This document shows positions 8,541 through 20,110 of a stretch of 64,000 nt of DNA, piece by piece. The notes under the pieces are model-generated. The model worked only from the letters and a program-made list of their open reading frames with translations, made no database searches and had not been told where the DNA came from. Both the position numbers and the translations under genes were made by a program. Source of the stretch: Myxococcus guangdongensis (GTDB lineage: Bacteria; Myxococcota; Myxococcia; Myxococcales; Myxococcaceae); the NCBI RefSeq assembly GCF_024198255.1, contig NZ_JAJVKW010000009.1:310001-374000 (forward strand), read 5' to 3'. Each line of letters starts with the position of its first letter. Position 1 is the first letter of the stretch.

Positions 8541-8815
8541 GTGATTTCTCCTCCGCTTCGTTCGGCACCAGTCGCCCCGGTGCGGGGAGTCGCTCTCGGA
8601 CGGCTGGAGCCTCGGGCTCCGGTGCGAACGACTCTTCAGGGAACGAAGGTGCGGAGCGCCTCCGAAGGGCACATCGCCCCGCTGTCCCGCTCGGACGCGG
8701 AGGCCGCCGCCCGTCCGGCCGCATGCGTCCATCGGGAGGAGCGGCCCGACGAGGCTTGACGCCGGGAGGGCTCGGCGGGAGCGTCAGCGTCCTGTCGGTT
8801 CGAGGGAGGACGAGC

Positions 8816-9772
8816 GTGCCATCGCGTGAGGAGCGGCTGGAGGGGGGGCTCTGGGGGTTGCTCGTGGGAGATGCCCTGGGGGTGCCGTACGAGTTCCACG
8901 CCCCCGAGGCGATTCCCCCGGAGCGGGACATCGAGTTCGCGCCCCCCGAGGGCTTCCACCGCGCGCACCCGGGCGTGCCCGCGGGGACCTGGTCGGATGA
9001 CGGCGCCCATGCGCTGTGCCTGTTGGATTCATTGCTCTGGAATGGCCGCCTGGACCTCGAGGACCTGGGCCGGCGGATGGTGAACTGGCGCGAGTGGGGC
9101 TACCTGGCCGTGGACGGACAGGTCTTCGACGTGGGCATCCAGACCGACCGGGCCCTGGCCATGTTTCGCGCCGGCGTCCCCGCCACCAGCGCCGGCCCCT
9201 CGGGCGTCCAGGACAATGGCAACGGCTCATTGATGCGGGTGTTGCCGCTGGCGCTGTGGCACCGGGGCAGTGACGCACAGCTCGTCTCGGACGCGATGCT
9301 CCAGTCCTTGGTGACACATGGCCACGTGCGGGCACGCGTGTGTTGTGCTGTGTACTGTCTTTGGGCCCGCCGCGCGCTCGAGGGCGCCGCGCGCCCCTGG
9401 GACGAGGCCGTGTCGGGTTTCCGCGCGTTGTATCCGGAGGGCAGCGAGGCGCGCGAGGAGCTGGACGGCGCCATCCTCCCGCTCGGCGCCGAGGACACGC
9501 CGGGCCGGGGCACCGGCTATGTGGTGGATTGCCTGCGCTCGGCGCGCGACTGCGTGGCCACGGGCGGCGACTATGAAGGGGTGGTCCGGAGCGCCATCCG
9601 CCTGGGCCATGACACCGACACCACGGCCGCGGTGGCGGGCGGAATCGCGGGCGTGCTCGGAGGCGTGCGGGCCATTCCGTCGCGGTGGCGCCTGGCCATG
9701 CGGGGCACGCAGCTGGTGGAGCCGCTGCTGCGCAAGCTGCTGGCGCACGACGCGAGCCCCAGGCCGGACTGA
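8816..9772 (+). CDS. ADP-ribosylglycohydrolase family protein
   Basis: A 318-residue protein of the ADP-ribosyl-glycohydrolase/crystallin J1 family (DraG, ARH). These enzymes cleave ADP-ribose from modified proteins or nucleic acids with two Mg2+ ions. The signature parts are GLLVGDALGVPYEF near the start, WSDDGAHALCL with Asp61-Asp62, DNGNGSLMRVLPLAL, and GHDTDTTAAVAGGIAG with Asp266 and Asp268. The usual TDDT metal motif is here SDDG, so the first and fourth positions are altered while both aspartates remain. The GTG at 8816 is preferred because GGGAGGA lies six bases upstream and the domain starts immediately after. No ADP-ribosyltransferase or DraT is seen nearby. A long hairpin follows the stop. 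Confidence 0.88.
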   Translation: MPSREERLEGGLWGLLVGDALGVPYEFHAPEAIPPERDIEFAPPEGFHRAHPGVPAGTWSDDGAHALCLLDSLLWNGRLDLEDLGRRMVNWREWGYLAVDGQVFDVGIQTDRALAMFRAGVPATSAGPSGVQDNGNGSLMRVLPLALWHRGSDAQLVSDAMLQSLVTHGHVRARVCCAVYCLWARRALEGAARPWDEAVSGFRALYPEGSEAREELDGAILPLGAEDTPGRGTGYVVDCLRSARDCVATGGDYEGVVRSAIRLGHDTDTTAAVAGGIAGVLGGVRAIPSRWRLAMRGTQLVEPLLRKLLAHDASPRPD

Positions 9773-9778
9773 AACCAC

Positions 9779-9820
9779 GGGCTCCACTCCGCCCACCCCC
9801 CCGGGGGCGGAGCGGAGCCC
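9779..9820 (+). terminator. Long hairpin after the ADP-ribosylglycohydrolase gene
   Basis: A 16-bp stem (9779-9794 with 9805-9820, one mismatch) around a C/G-rich loop, starting six bases after the stop codon. It lacks a T-run, so it may act with Rho or as a 3' stabiliser instead of as a classic intrinsic terminator. Confidence 0.65.
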
Positions 9821-10177
9821 TGAACCAACGCCAGCCGTCGGCGGGACCTCGGGCCCGGGTTGGAATCGGACTCCGACTCCGACCGGCTTCGAGCCGGGTC
9901 CTCCGCCAGCACCACGCGCGGATGATATGGCCAGGGTGATTTCCTGCAACTCGATTCAAATCGGGATTGCGGGGATGGGTGGACGTCTGGCGTTGGAATT
10001 GTACCTGGGTACAATGCCTGTCATTGCGCTCGGCCGGCCACATGGTCCCGTGGCACGACGGGTATGTTGTCGGTATCACACCCAGTCTAAGCGGAAATAA
10101 CTGTATTGCCGGATAGGCGGGGCGCGTTAAGATGGCGCGGATCCTGAGGGGCCAGTACGGCCGGGGTGAGCCTGAGG
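9821..10177. other. Intergenic region upstream of the histidine kinase
   Basis: About 357 bases with no supported gene. The part around 9925-10110 is visibly less GC-rich than its surroundings, as expected for a promoter region, and holds the dyad annotated at 9998-10015. A short frame here (about 57 codons ending at 10100) has no recognisable features and is not called. Confidence 0.5.
9998..10015. promoter_or_regulatory. 8-2-8 dyad, candidate operator
   Basis: ATTGTACC-TG-GGTACAAT is a perfect 8-bp inverted repeat with a 2-bp centre, 163 bases before the kinase start and within an AT-richer stretch. Its size suits a dimeric helix-turn-helix repressor. I do not recognise the cognate regulator. 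A chance dyad of this quality is unlikely in DNA of this base composition. Confidence 0.55.
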
Positions 10178-11710
10178 ATGGCGACCAATCTTGAAGTGGA
10201 ATCGCTCGTGGGCCGGGCGACGTCAGCGCATGCGGGCAAGCGGGAGTCCCGCTCGTGTCCGGCCGTGCCGACGACGGAGTCCGGACGGCTGGCCTCGTTG
10301 TCGTCCGATGGGGCGATGGCGACGCGTGCGCGAGCGCTGGTGGCGGAGTACCTGGCCGCGGTGCGGGCCCGCGCGGACCGGCTGTGTCTGGGGTTGATGG
10401 TGGGCCAATGGCTCTTCGCGCTCGGCCTCGCGTGGGTGACGTCCATGCCCTCGTGGGGACCGGCGCCCCACCTGTCGCCCGATCCCCTGTGGGGGGCGGT
10501 GCTGTTGGGTGGGCCTCTGTCCATCATCCCGGTGACGCTGGCGTTCCTGCGGCCGGGCGCCGTGGTGACGCGGCAGGTGATGGCGGTGACGCAGGTGTTG
10601 TGGTCCGTGCTGCTCGTGCACCTGTCGGGCGGGAGGCTGGAGACGTACTTCCATGTCTTCGGCTCGCTGGCGCTCTTGAGCTTCTACCGGGACATCCACG
10701 TGCTGGTGACGGCGGGGGTGACGGCGGTGGTGGTGCACGTGGCGCGCAGCATCGGGTGGCCGGAGCCGGGGGCGGCCTTCGCGGGGGGGCCGTCGTGGAG
10801 CGCGCTGGAGCTGACGTTCTGGGTGGGCCTGGTGGATGGGGTGCTGGTGCTCGCGTGCCGGGGCGTGCTGCGGGAGATGACGCGCGTGGCGGAGCGGCAG
10901 GTGCTGTTGGAGCGGGCGTGCGAGCGGGAGCGGCAGGAGCGGGTGCGGTTGGTGGAGCACAGCGGCCGGGAGCTGCGCGACTCGCGTGAGCGGGTGGCCC
11001 GGATGGAGAAGCTCGCGACGGTGGGACAGCTGACGGCCACGGTGAGCCACGAGCTGCGAAACCCCCTGGCCGCGGCGCGCACGGCGAACGCGGCGGTGGT
11101 GCGGCGGCTGCGCAACGTGGGCGGCGCGCAGGAGGACGAGCGGCTCCAGCGCTTCCTGGGCATCATCGAGCGGGAGCTGTCCGTCTGCGCCAGCCTCACG
11201 TCGGAGATGCTGGAGCTGGTGCGGGACAGGCCGCTGGTGCTCCAGCCGTGCTCGCTGCACGGGTTGGTGGAGGAGGTCATCGACCTGGTCCCCGCGCGCG
11301 AGGCGGTGCGCGTGGTCAACCACGTGTCCGCGGGCCTGGAGCCGCCCTGGGTGGACCGGGAGCTCTTGCGCAAGGTGCTCATCAACCTGGTGCAGAACGC
11401 GGTGGAGTCCATGCCGCGAGGCCGCGAGGGCAAAGTGGAGGTCTCCGCGGAGATGGCCAGCGGGTGTGCCTTCCACATCCGCGTGGCCGACAACGGGGAT
11501 GGGATTCCGGCGAGCGTGCTCGAGCGCATCTTCGAGCCGCTCTTCACCACCAAGGAGCACGGCACCGGCCTGGGCCTGACGGTGGTCTCCTCCACCCTCC
11601 GGCAGCACGGCGGCACGCTCCGGGTGGAGAGCCGCGAGGGGGAGGGCAGCGTCTTCACCGTCAGCCTGCCGGGGACACGGGCGGCGAGCGGTGTCGCCTG
11701 CCCGTCGTGA
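10178..11710 (+). CDS. Membrane-bound sensor histidine kinase (orphan)
   Basis: A 510-residue hybridless sensor kinase. About residues 70-235 hold five or six hydrophobic helices. They form a membrane sensor with little periplasmic loop, so the stimulus may be membrane-derived. A short coiled coil (RQVLLERACERERQERVRL) leads to the HisKA helix with the H-box TVSHELRNPL and phospho-acceptor His291. The catalytic ATPase domain has the N-box NLVQNAVESM, G1 DNGDGIP, the F-box FEPLFTTKEHGTGLGL and the G2 box. No receiver domain and no adjacent response regulator are present, making it an orphan kinase, common in myxobacteria. The start is uncertain: ATG at 10178 is chosen, and a GTG at 10166 is possible. 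A strong dyad lies 163 bases upstream. It ends 10 bases before a convergent gene. Confidence 0.9.
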   Translation: MATNLEVESLVGRATSAHAGKRESRSCPAVPTTESGRLASLSSDGAMATRARALVAEYLAAVRARADRLCLGLMVGQWLFALGLAWVTSMPSWGPAPHLSPDPLWGAVLLGGPLSIIPVTLAFLRPGAVVTRQVMAVTQVLWSVLLVHLSGGRLETYFHVFGSLALLSFYRDIHVLVTAGVTAVVVHVARSIGWPEPGAAFAGGPSWSALELTFWVGLVDGVLVLACRGVLREMTRVAERQVLLERACERERQERVRLVEHSGRELRDSRERVARMEKLATVGQLTATVSHELRNPLAAARTANAAVVRRLRNVGGAQEDERLQRFLGIIERELSVCASLTSEMLELVRDRPLVLQPCSLHGLVEEVIDLVPAREAVRVVNHVSAGLEPPWVDRELLRKVLINLVQNAVESMPRGREGKVEVSAEMASGCAFHIRVADNGDGIPASVLERIFEPLFTTKEHGTGLGLTVVSSTLRQHGGTLRVESREGEGSVFTVSLPGTRAASGVACPS

Positions 11711-11719
11711 GGCCCCGGC

Positions 11720-12241
11720 TCAGAACAGCCGGGTGAGGCGCAGCGTCGTCGGGCCGGACAGCGCGTTGAGGCCCGAATAGAGGCACGGCGCCAGGTCCAT
11801 GGGCGACAGTGCATACGTCATCACCACCGCGTCACCCTGGAAGCGGCCCTCCGTCACCATTCCGATGGAGACGAAGGCGCGCGTCCCTTCGACGACGTGG
11901 ATGCCGGCGCCCTGGACGGAGAAGGTGGAGCTGGAGCCGTCGTTCCACGTCACGCTGGCCCGGGTGGGGCCCAGGTTGGACACGCAGCTGGTGGTCAGCT
12001 CGGATTGGGCCGTGAGCTGTCCGGCGTTGACGAGCGGCTCCCGCGAGAGGCACTCGCCGTAGCTCGACTCGTTCGAATAGGAGACATCCCGGTTCGACAA
12101 CCTGAGCCCGGGGTCCCACGCCTGGCGGGCCGTGCCGGTGCAGACCAGGTCGATCATCCCCATCTGGGCCCCCGCGGGGCCAGCCAGCAGGGTGAGCGCG
12201 AACAGCAGGGGAGACAGGCGCGACGGACGGTTCGACTTCAT
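11720..12241 (-). CDS. Secreted four-cysteine protein, copy A
   Basis: A 173-residue exported protein with a clear signal peptide (MKSNRPSRLSPLLFALTLL, cleavage likely after AGPAGA). The mature part is about 147 residues, rich in Ser/Thr and predicted to be mostly beta. It has four cysteines near mature positions 10, 39, 62 and 128, suggesting two disulfides. Landmarks are CTGTARQAWDPGL, VTWNDGSSSTF, VTEGRFQGDAVVMT and APCLYSGLNALSG. I know of no named family with assigned function; the CxGT...PGL opening recalls small secreted actinobacterial proteins, from memory only. It is a paralogue of the next gene. It converges on the histidine kinase with 9 bases between the stops. Confidence 0.75.
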   Translation of the reverse strand: MKSNRPSRLSPLLFALTLLAGPAGAQMGMIDLVCTGTARQAWDPGLRLSNRDVSYSNESSYGECLSREPLVNAGQLTAQSELTTSCVSNLGPTRASVTWNDGSSSTFSVQGAGIHVVEGTRAFVSIGMVTEGRFQGDAVVMTYALSPMDLAPCLYSGLNALSGPTTLRLTRLF

Positions 12242-12418
12242 GGGGTGGCTCCGTGGACTTCGGGGTGACGCGGAGGACCCGGTCCGAGTCCTCCGCCCCT
12301 GCCCGCGGACGCTGCGGGCACCTGGGAGGAGTGATGTCCCTCCGGGTGCCGCACCAGTCCGGCCGCCAGTCTCATGCGCGCGTCGGAATCCGACGGCGCA
12401 CCGACGCGGCCGGCGCCG

Positions 12419-12949
12419 TTACTGCTGGACCTTGGTGAAGACCAGGGTGCTCGTGCCCGACAGCTGCGTCAGGCCCAGCGGCGTCAGGCACCCGGAGAAC
12501 TGGGTGCTGGCGTACGAGTGGGTGAGCACGACCAGGTCGCCGATGAACCGCCCCGCGATGACCGTGCCGAGCGAGGCGCTGACCTGCAGCCCCGCCACCG
12601 GATACGAGCCGACACCGAACATCGTGAACGTCGAGAACGTCCCGTCGCTCCATTGGACGGTGGACTGGGCGGTGTCTCCGCCGGCCAGACAGCTGGCGTA
12701 GGTCAGCCCGTCGGTGGTGATGCTCCCCCCGAGGATGGTGGGTTCCGCCGACGAGCAGACGGTGTACGTCGCCAGGGTCGTGTGACGGGCGCTCGTCGGC
12801 AGCACCTTGATTCCAGGCGTCCACGTCTGCTTCACGTTGCCCGTGCAGTTCACGTCCGTCAGCCCGAACTGGGCGGAGGCGGGCGTCGCATGCAGGACGA
12901 GGGTGGTCAGCAGGGCGGGCAGAAGGGACAACAGCAGGCGTGGCGTCAT
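12419..12949 (-). CDS. Secreted four-cysteine protein, copy B
   Basis: A 176-residue paralogue of the neighbouring secreted protein. The signal peptide is MTPRLLLSLLPALLTTLVL with cleavage after TPASA. The same order of landmarks is found: CTGNVKQTWTPGI, VQWSDGTFSTF, VIAGRFIGDLVVLT and FSGCLTPLGLTQLSG, with four cysteines at matching positions. Overall identity by eye is roughly a quarter to a third, so the pair is old. The ATG at 12949 has GGAG six bases upstream; a GTG two codons earlier is less likely. Function unknown; secretion through Sec and disulfide-stabilised folding are inferred. It lies 177 bases upstream of copy A on the same strand. Confidence 0.75.
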   Translation of the reverse strand: MTPRLLLSLLPALLTTLVLHATPASAQFGLTDVNCTGNVKQTWTPGIKVLPTSARHTTLATYTVCSSAEPTILGGSITTDGLTYASCLAGGDTAQSTVQWSDGTFSTFTMFGVGSYPVAGLQVSASLGTVIAGRFIGDLVVLTHSYASTQFSGCLTPLGLTQLSGTSTLVFTKVQQ

Positions 12950-13139
12950 GTGCACTCCATGAGGCAGGGGCTGACCGGGTCATCCAGTCAGTCCGTCCCC
13001 GCCGCGTTGAAGCCGTGAGCCGCGAGTCGGGGGCCCGAATGAGTGCTGTCAGGGGCGGCGTGGGACCACCCCGAACCAAGGTGCCATCCGTCTGTCGCTT
13101 TCCTCCCGTCGTCTCCAGCCAGGGGACGACGGGGGCGCT

Positions 13140-13562
13140 TCAGCTCCGGAACGCCTCACGCACGCCGTCGCGTCGCAGCGTGAAGAGCATCCAGATGGCC
13201 ACCGGCACGCCGACCACGCACGCCGGCGACAGGATGTAGAGCGCGGTGATTCCGCCCACCGTGGCCAGCCCGTAGCCCTTGAGGTTCATCGCGCTCATCG
13301 CGCCCCACGCGGAGAGCACGCCGCAGAGGATGCCCACCACCAGCATCAGCGCCAGCGACCAGCTCAGCTCCAGCGTCGTCGCGGGCGCGCCGGCGGGGAC
13401 CAGCGGGGACGTCACGTGCATCGCGGCCAGCGCGAAGCCCGCCAGGTTGAAGAAGACGTTCAGCACCCCGGTGCACAACAGGAAGAAGGCTGGGGCCCGG
13501 ATGATCTCCACGACCTTGAAGCGCGGATCATCCGGGGGAAGATGGAGGCCAGGACCACTCAT
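13140..13562 (-). CDS. Small membrane protein, translationally coupled to metF
   Basis: A 140-residue protein with four probable membrane helices, around residues 22-48, 65-85, 90-108 and 112-135. Its C-terminus is basic (FTLRRDGVREAFRS). No named domain is recognised; the layout resembles small four-helix DUF membrane proteins. Its ATG overlaps the metF stop in an ATGA arrangement (13559-13562), so translation is almost certainly coupled to metF. That link hints at a physiological connection, but nothing in the sequence says what. A 9-bp GC hairpin at 13105-13133 follows the stop. Confidence 0.75.
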   Translation of the reverse strand: MSGPGLHLPPDDPRFKVVEIIRAPAFFLLCTGVLNVFFNLAGFALAAMHVTSPLVPAGAPATTLELSWSLALMLVVGILCGVLSAWGAMSAMNLKGYGLATVGGITALYILSPACVVGVPVAIWMLFTLRRDGVREAFRS

Positions 13563-14431
13563 AGATGGGCTCGCAGGGCGCTCACGATCATCCGCGTCGC
13601 CGGGGACTTGTTGAGCGTGTAGAAGTGGATGCCGGGCACGCCGCGCGACAACAGCTCCATGCACTGCACCGTGGCGTGCGCCACGCCCAGCTGCACCAGC
13701 GCGTCTGGCTGGTCCTTCACCCGCTCCAACTGGAGCCCCAGGCGCATGGGCACCGTGGCTCCGCACATGCGCGTGAAGCGCTGCACCTGCTCGTAGTTGG
13801 TGATGGGCATGATGCCGGGGACGATGGGGATGTTGATGCCCGCGCGGCGGGCCCGCTCCACGAAGTCGAAGTAGAACGCGTTGTCGAAGAAGAGCTGCGT
13901 CACGACGAAGTCCAGCCCCGCGTCGACCTTCGCCTTCAGATGACGCAGGTCGTCGTCACGGGAGGCCGTCTCCACGTGGCCCTCCGGATAGCACGCGCCC
14001 CCCAGGCAGAAGTTGAAATCCTCTTCTCGGATGAATCGCACCAGCTCCGACGCATAGGAGAAGCCGCCCTCGGTGGGCTGGAAGGTCGTCTGGCCCTGGG
14101 GCGGGTCCCCGCGCAGCACCAGCACGTTGTCCAGCTTCGCGTCGGCCAGGCGCTGGAGCACGTCCCGCAGCTCGCCCTGGGTGTGCCCCACGCACGTCAG
14201 GTGGGCCATCGCCTCGATGCCCGTCTGCTGCTTGATGCGGGTGACCAGCTCCAGCGTCCTGTCGCGGGTGCTGCCGCCGGCCCCGTACGTGACGGACACG
14301 AACCCCGGCTCCAGGGGCGCCAGGTCCTCCAGCGTCCGGAGCAGGTTGGCCACCCCCTCGTCCGTCTTCGGGGGGAAGAACTCGAAGGAGAAGCAAGGGT
14401 TGGACGGATTCAACCGATTACGAATCTTCAT
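13559..14431 (-). CDS. metF: Methylenetetrahydrofolate reductase
   Basis: MetF reduces 5,10-methylene-THF to 5-methyl-THF with NADH and FAD, feeding methionine synthesis. The 290 residues match bacterial MetF length. Key motifs are SFEFFPPKTDEG near the start, VSVTYGAGGSTR, HLTCVGHT, LVLRGDPP, GACYPEGH, DFVVTQLFFD and PGIMPITNY. The ATG at 14431 (MKIRNRLNPSNPCFSFEF) is the family-consistent start. The gene diverges from gcvT across 95 bases, and both serve the folate one-carbon pool, so shared regulation is plausible. The stop overlaps the start of a small membrane-protein gene. Confidence 0.96.
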   Translation of the reverse strand: MKIRNRLNPSNPCFSFEFFPPKTDEGVANLLRTLEDLAPLEPGFVSVTYGAGGSTRDRTLELVTRIKQQTGIEAMAHLTCVGHTQGELRDVLQRLADAKLDNVLVLRGDPPQGQTTFQPTEGGFSYASELVRFIREEDFNFCLGGACYPEGHVETASRDDDLRHLKAKVDAGLDFVVTQLFFDNAFYFDFVERARRAGINIPIVPGIMPITNYEQVQRFTRMCGATVPMRLGLQLERVKDQPDALVQLGVAHATVQCMELLSRGVPGIHFYTLNKSPATRMIVSALRAHL

Positions 14432-14463
14432 GTCGGACTCAGTGTAGACGTTCCGCGTCGGCC

Positions 14464-14491
14464 TTGATCGGCGAAGGTGCGCGGCTATAGT
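14464..14491 (+). promoter_or_regulatory. Sigma70-type promoter for gcvTHP
   Basis: TTGATC (14464-14469) and TATAGT (14486-14491) are separated by 16 bases, giving a near-consensus housekeeping promoter about 35 bases upstream of the gcvT ATG. No glycine-riboswitch core is evident in the remaining short leader. Confidence 0.6.
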
Positions 14492-14526
14492 CCGCGCCGT
14501 TTTCATCCCCCCTTCAGGAGAAGCCG

Positions 14527-15612
<1,086 letters not shown>

Positions 15613-15641
15613 ACCCTTCAGCCCCTCTCCAGGAGCACCCC

Positions 15642-16034
15642 ATGTCCGACGCGAACATCCCCGGCGACCTGAAGTACACCGCAGAGCACGAGTGGGCCCG
15701 CATCCAGGGCAACAAGGTGGTGGTCGGCATCACCCACCACGCCCAGCAGACGCTCGGCGACGTGGTCTACGTGGAGCTGCCCAAGACGGGCGCCAAGGTG
15801 GCCAAGGGTGAGCCCTTCGGCACCGTCGAGTCCGTGAAGGCCGTCTCCGAGCTGTTCAGCCCCCTGTCCGGCACCATCACCAAGGTCAACGAGGAGCTCA
15901 CCGAAGGCCCGGAGACGCTCAACGAGGACCCGTACGGTGAGGGGTGGATCATCGAGCTCGAGCTCTCGGACAGCAGCCAGCTGGGCGAGCTGCTGGACGC
16001 CGCCGCCTACGCCGAGCTGCTCAAGAACGCCTGA
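15642..16034 (+). CDS. gcvH: Glycine cleavage system H protein
   Basis: GcvH is the lipoylated shuttle that carries the aminomethyl group between the P, T and L proteins. The 130-residue protein has YTAEHEWARIQGN at the start and the lipoylation site FGTVESVKAVSE with Lys66. GPETLNEDPYGEGWII and SQLGELLDAAAYAEL are also typical. CCAGGAGCACCCC precedes the ATG as a good ribosome site. It lies between gcvT and gcvP in the same operon. No L protein (lpd) is in the window, as is usual because it is shared with other dehydrogenase complexes. Confidence 0.97.
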   Translation: MSDANIPGDLKYTAEHEWARIQGNKVVVGITHHAQQTLGDVVYVELPKTGAKVAKGEPFGTVESVKAVSELFSPLSGTITKVNEELTEGPETLNEDPYGEGWIIELELSDSSQLGELLDAAAYAELLKNA

Positions 16035-16122
16035 GAGGGAAACGCCGAGCGGCCGTTGTTAGTGACGGTCCTCGAATTTTCCGACTCGGATGTCTTCGAG
16101 TCGCCAGCGAGTCACCACCGCC

Positions 16123-19032
<2,910 letters not shown>

Positions 19033-19061
19033 CGCGGGCCCTCGAGGCTCGAGCGACACCG

Positions 19062-19094
19062 AAGGGCCGTCTCCCTCAGCGGGAGGCGGCCCTT
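19062..19094. terminator. Bidirectional terminator between gcvP and the CDF gene
   Basis: A 14-bp stem (19062-19075 with 19081-19094, one G-U) around a 5-base loop. AA and TT ends plus flanking GCGAC/GTCGC extend the pairing. It lies between two convergent stop codons and can serve both. Confidence 0.75.
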
Positions 19095-19110
19095 GTCGCT
19101 GGCGTCGTCT

Positions 19111-20046
19111 TCAGTGGGACTCGGTGGCCTCGGCCCGCGCGTGCGCCATCGCGCCGTGCTCGGGCTCCACGTGCACCACCACGTCCACCACCTGGGGATA
19201 CGCGGTGTGGAGCGTGCGCTCCACCAGGTCCGCCACCTCGTGGGCCTGGGCGGTGGTGAGGTTCGGGTCCACCTCGATTTTGAGGTCCACGTAGACGCTC
19301 TCCTCCATGCCCCGGCTGCGCACGTCGCGGCAGCTGCGCACGCCCGCAACGCCCATGGTGTGCTGCGCCACCTGCGCGGGGTCCAACCGCGCCGTGTCGG
19401 AGAGAATCCCCACCGCCTGCCGGACGATGCCGTAGGCCACCCACGCGACGAAGACCATGACGCCCAGCGCGATGACGCCATCCGCCTTCGGGAAGCCCAG
19501 CGCCACCAGTCCCAGCGACGCGAGCACCGCGAGCGAGACCCAGACGTCGGACATCGTGTGGCTCGCGTCCGCCATCAGCAGGCTGCTCTGGTACTTGCGC
19601 CCGTAGTGGCTCTCCACGCGCGTCACCGTGATGTTGACCACGAGCGTGAGCCCCATCACCACGGCCATCGCGGGCGTCACCTGCGCGTGCACGTCATGCA
19701 GGAGCGAGTCGAGCGCCATGCGCCCCAGCTCCAACATGCCGATGCCAATCATCGCGCCAATGCCCAGCGACGCGAGCGCCTCGAACTTGCCGTGCCCGTA
19801 GGGGTGGTCCGCGTCCGCGGGCCGCGAGGCCACGCCCATGGCGACCAGCCCCAGCACGTTGGAGCCCCCGTCGATGAAGGAGTGCAGCCCATCCGCCGTC
19901 ACCGCGGCGGACTGGCTCAGGAGCCCGAAGACGAGCTTCGCGCCCGCCACCACCCAGTTGGCCACGAGGATGGCGAGCAGCACCGCGCGGATGCGTTGGC
20001 TGCGATGCTGGAGCGCGGCGCTGCGGTCGGCGTGTGTCGAGTCCAC
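19111..20046 (-). CDS. Cation diffusion facilitator (Zn/Fe-type efflux)
   Basis: A 311-residue CDF transporter that exports divalent metal from the cytoplasm in exchange for protons. Six helices run from about residue 18 to 215. The two metal-site motifs are ADGLHSFIDGGSN in TM2 (HxxxD) and ADASHTMSDVWVS in TM5 (HxxxD), the ligand set usually linked with zinc. DHPYGHGKFE is the conserved TM2-TM3 loop. The C-terminal cytoplasmic domain (about 220-300) has the ferredoxin-like fold typical of the family. A GTG at 20046 is chosen because the family begins close to it; no good ribosome site is visible. It lies 64 bases downstream of the TonB-C gene on the same strand. Confidence 0.9.
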   Translation of the reverse strand: MDSTHADRSAALQHRSQRIRAVLLAILVANWVVAGAKLVFGLLSQSAAVTADGLHSFIDGGSNVLGLVAMGVASRPADADHPYGHGKFEALASLGIGAMIGIGMLELGRMALDSLLHDVHAQVTPAMAVVMGLTLVVNITVTRVESHYGRKYQSSLLMADASHTMSDVWVSLAVLASLGLVALGFPKADGVIALGVMVFVAWVAYGIVRQAVGILSDTARLDPAQVAQHTMGVAGVRSCRDVRSRGMEESVYVDLKIEVDPNLTTAQAHEVADLVERTLHTAYPQVVDVVVHVEPEHGAMAHARAEATESH

Positions 20047-20110
20047 GGCGCGGCACCGTAGTGGGAACCGCGCGCGGGCGCGAGGACCTGCGGCGGTGTG
20101 CCGGGCGTCT

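Noticed and set aside
9927-10100. Short frame of about 57 codons before the histidine kinase
   Set aside because: It has no ribosome site, no recognised domain and covers the AT-richer regulatory stretch with the dyad.
14432-14526. Possible glycine riboswitch before gcvT
   Set aside because: The gap is only 95 bases and already contains the promoter; no conserved glycine-aptamer core is seen.
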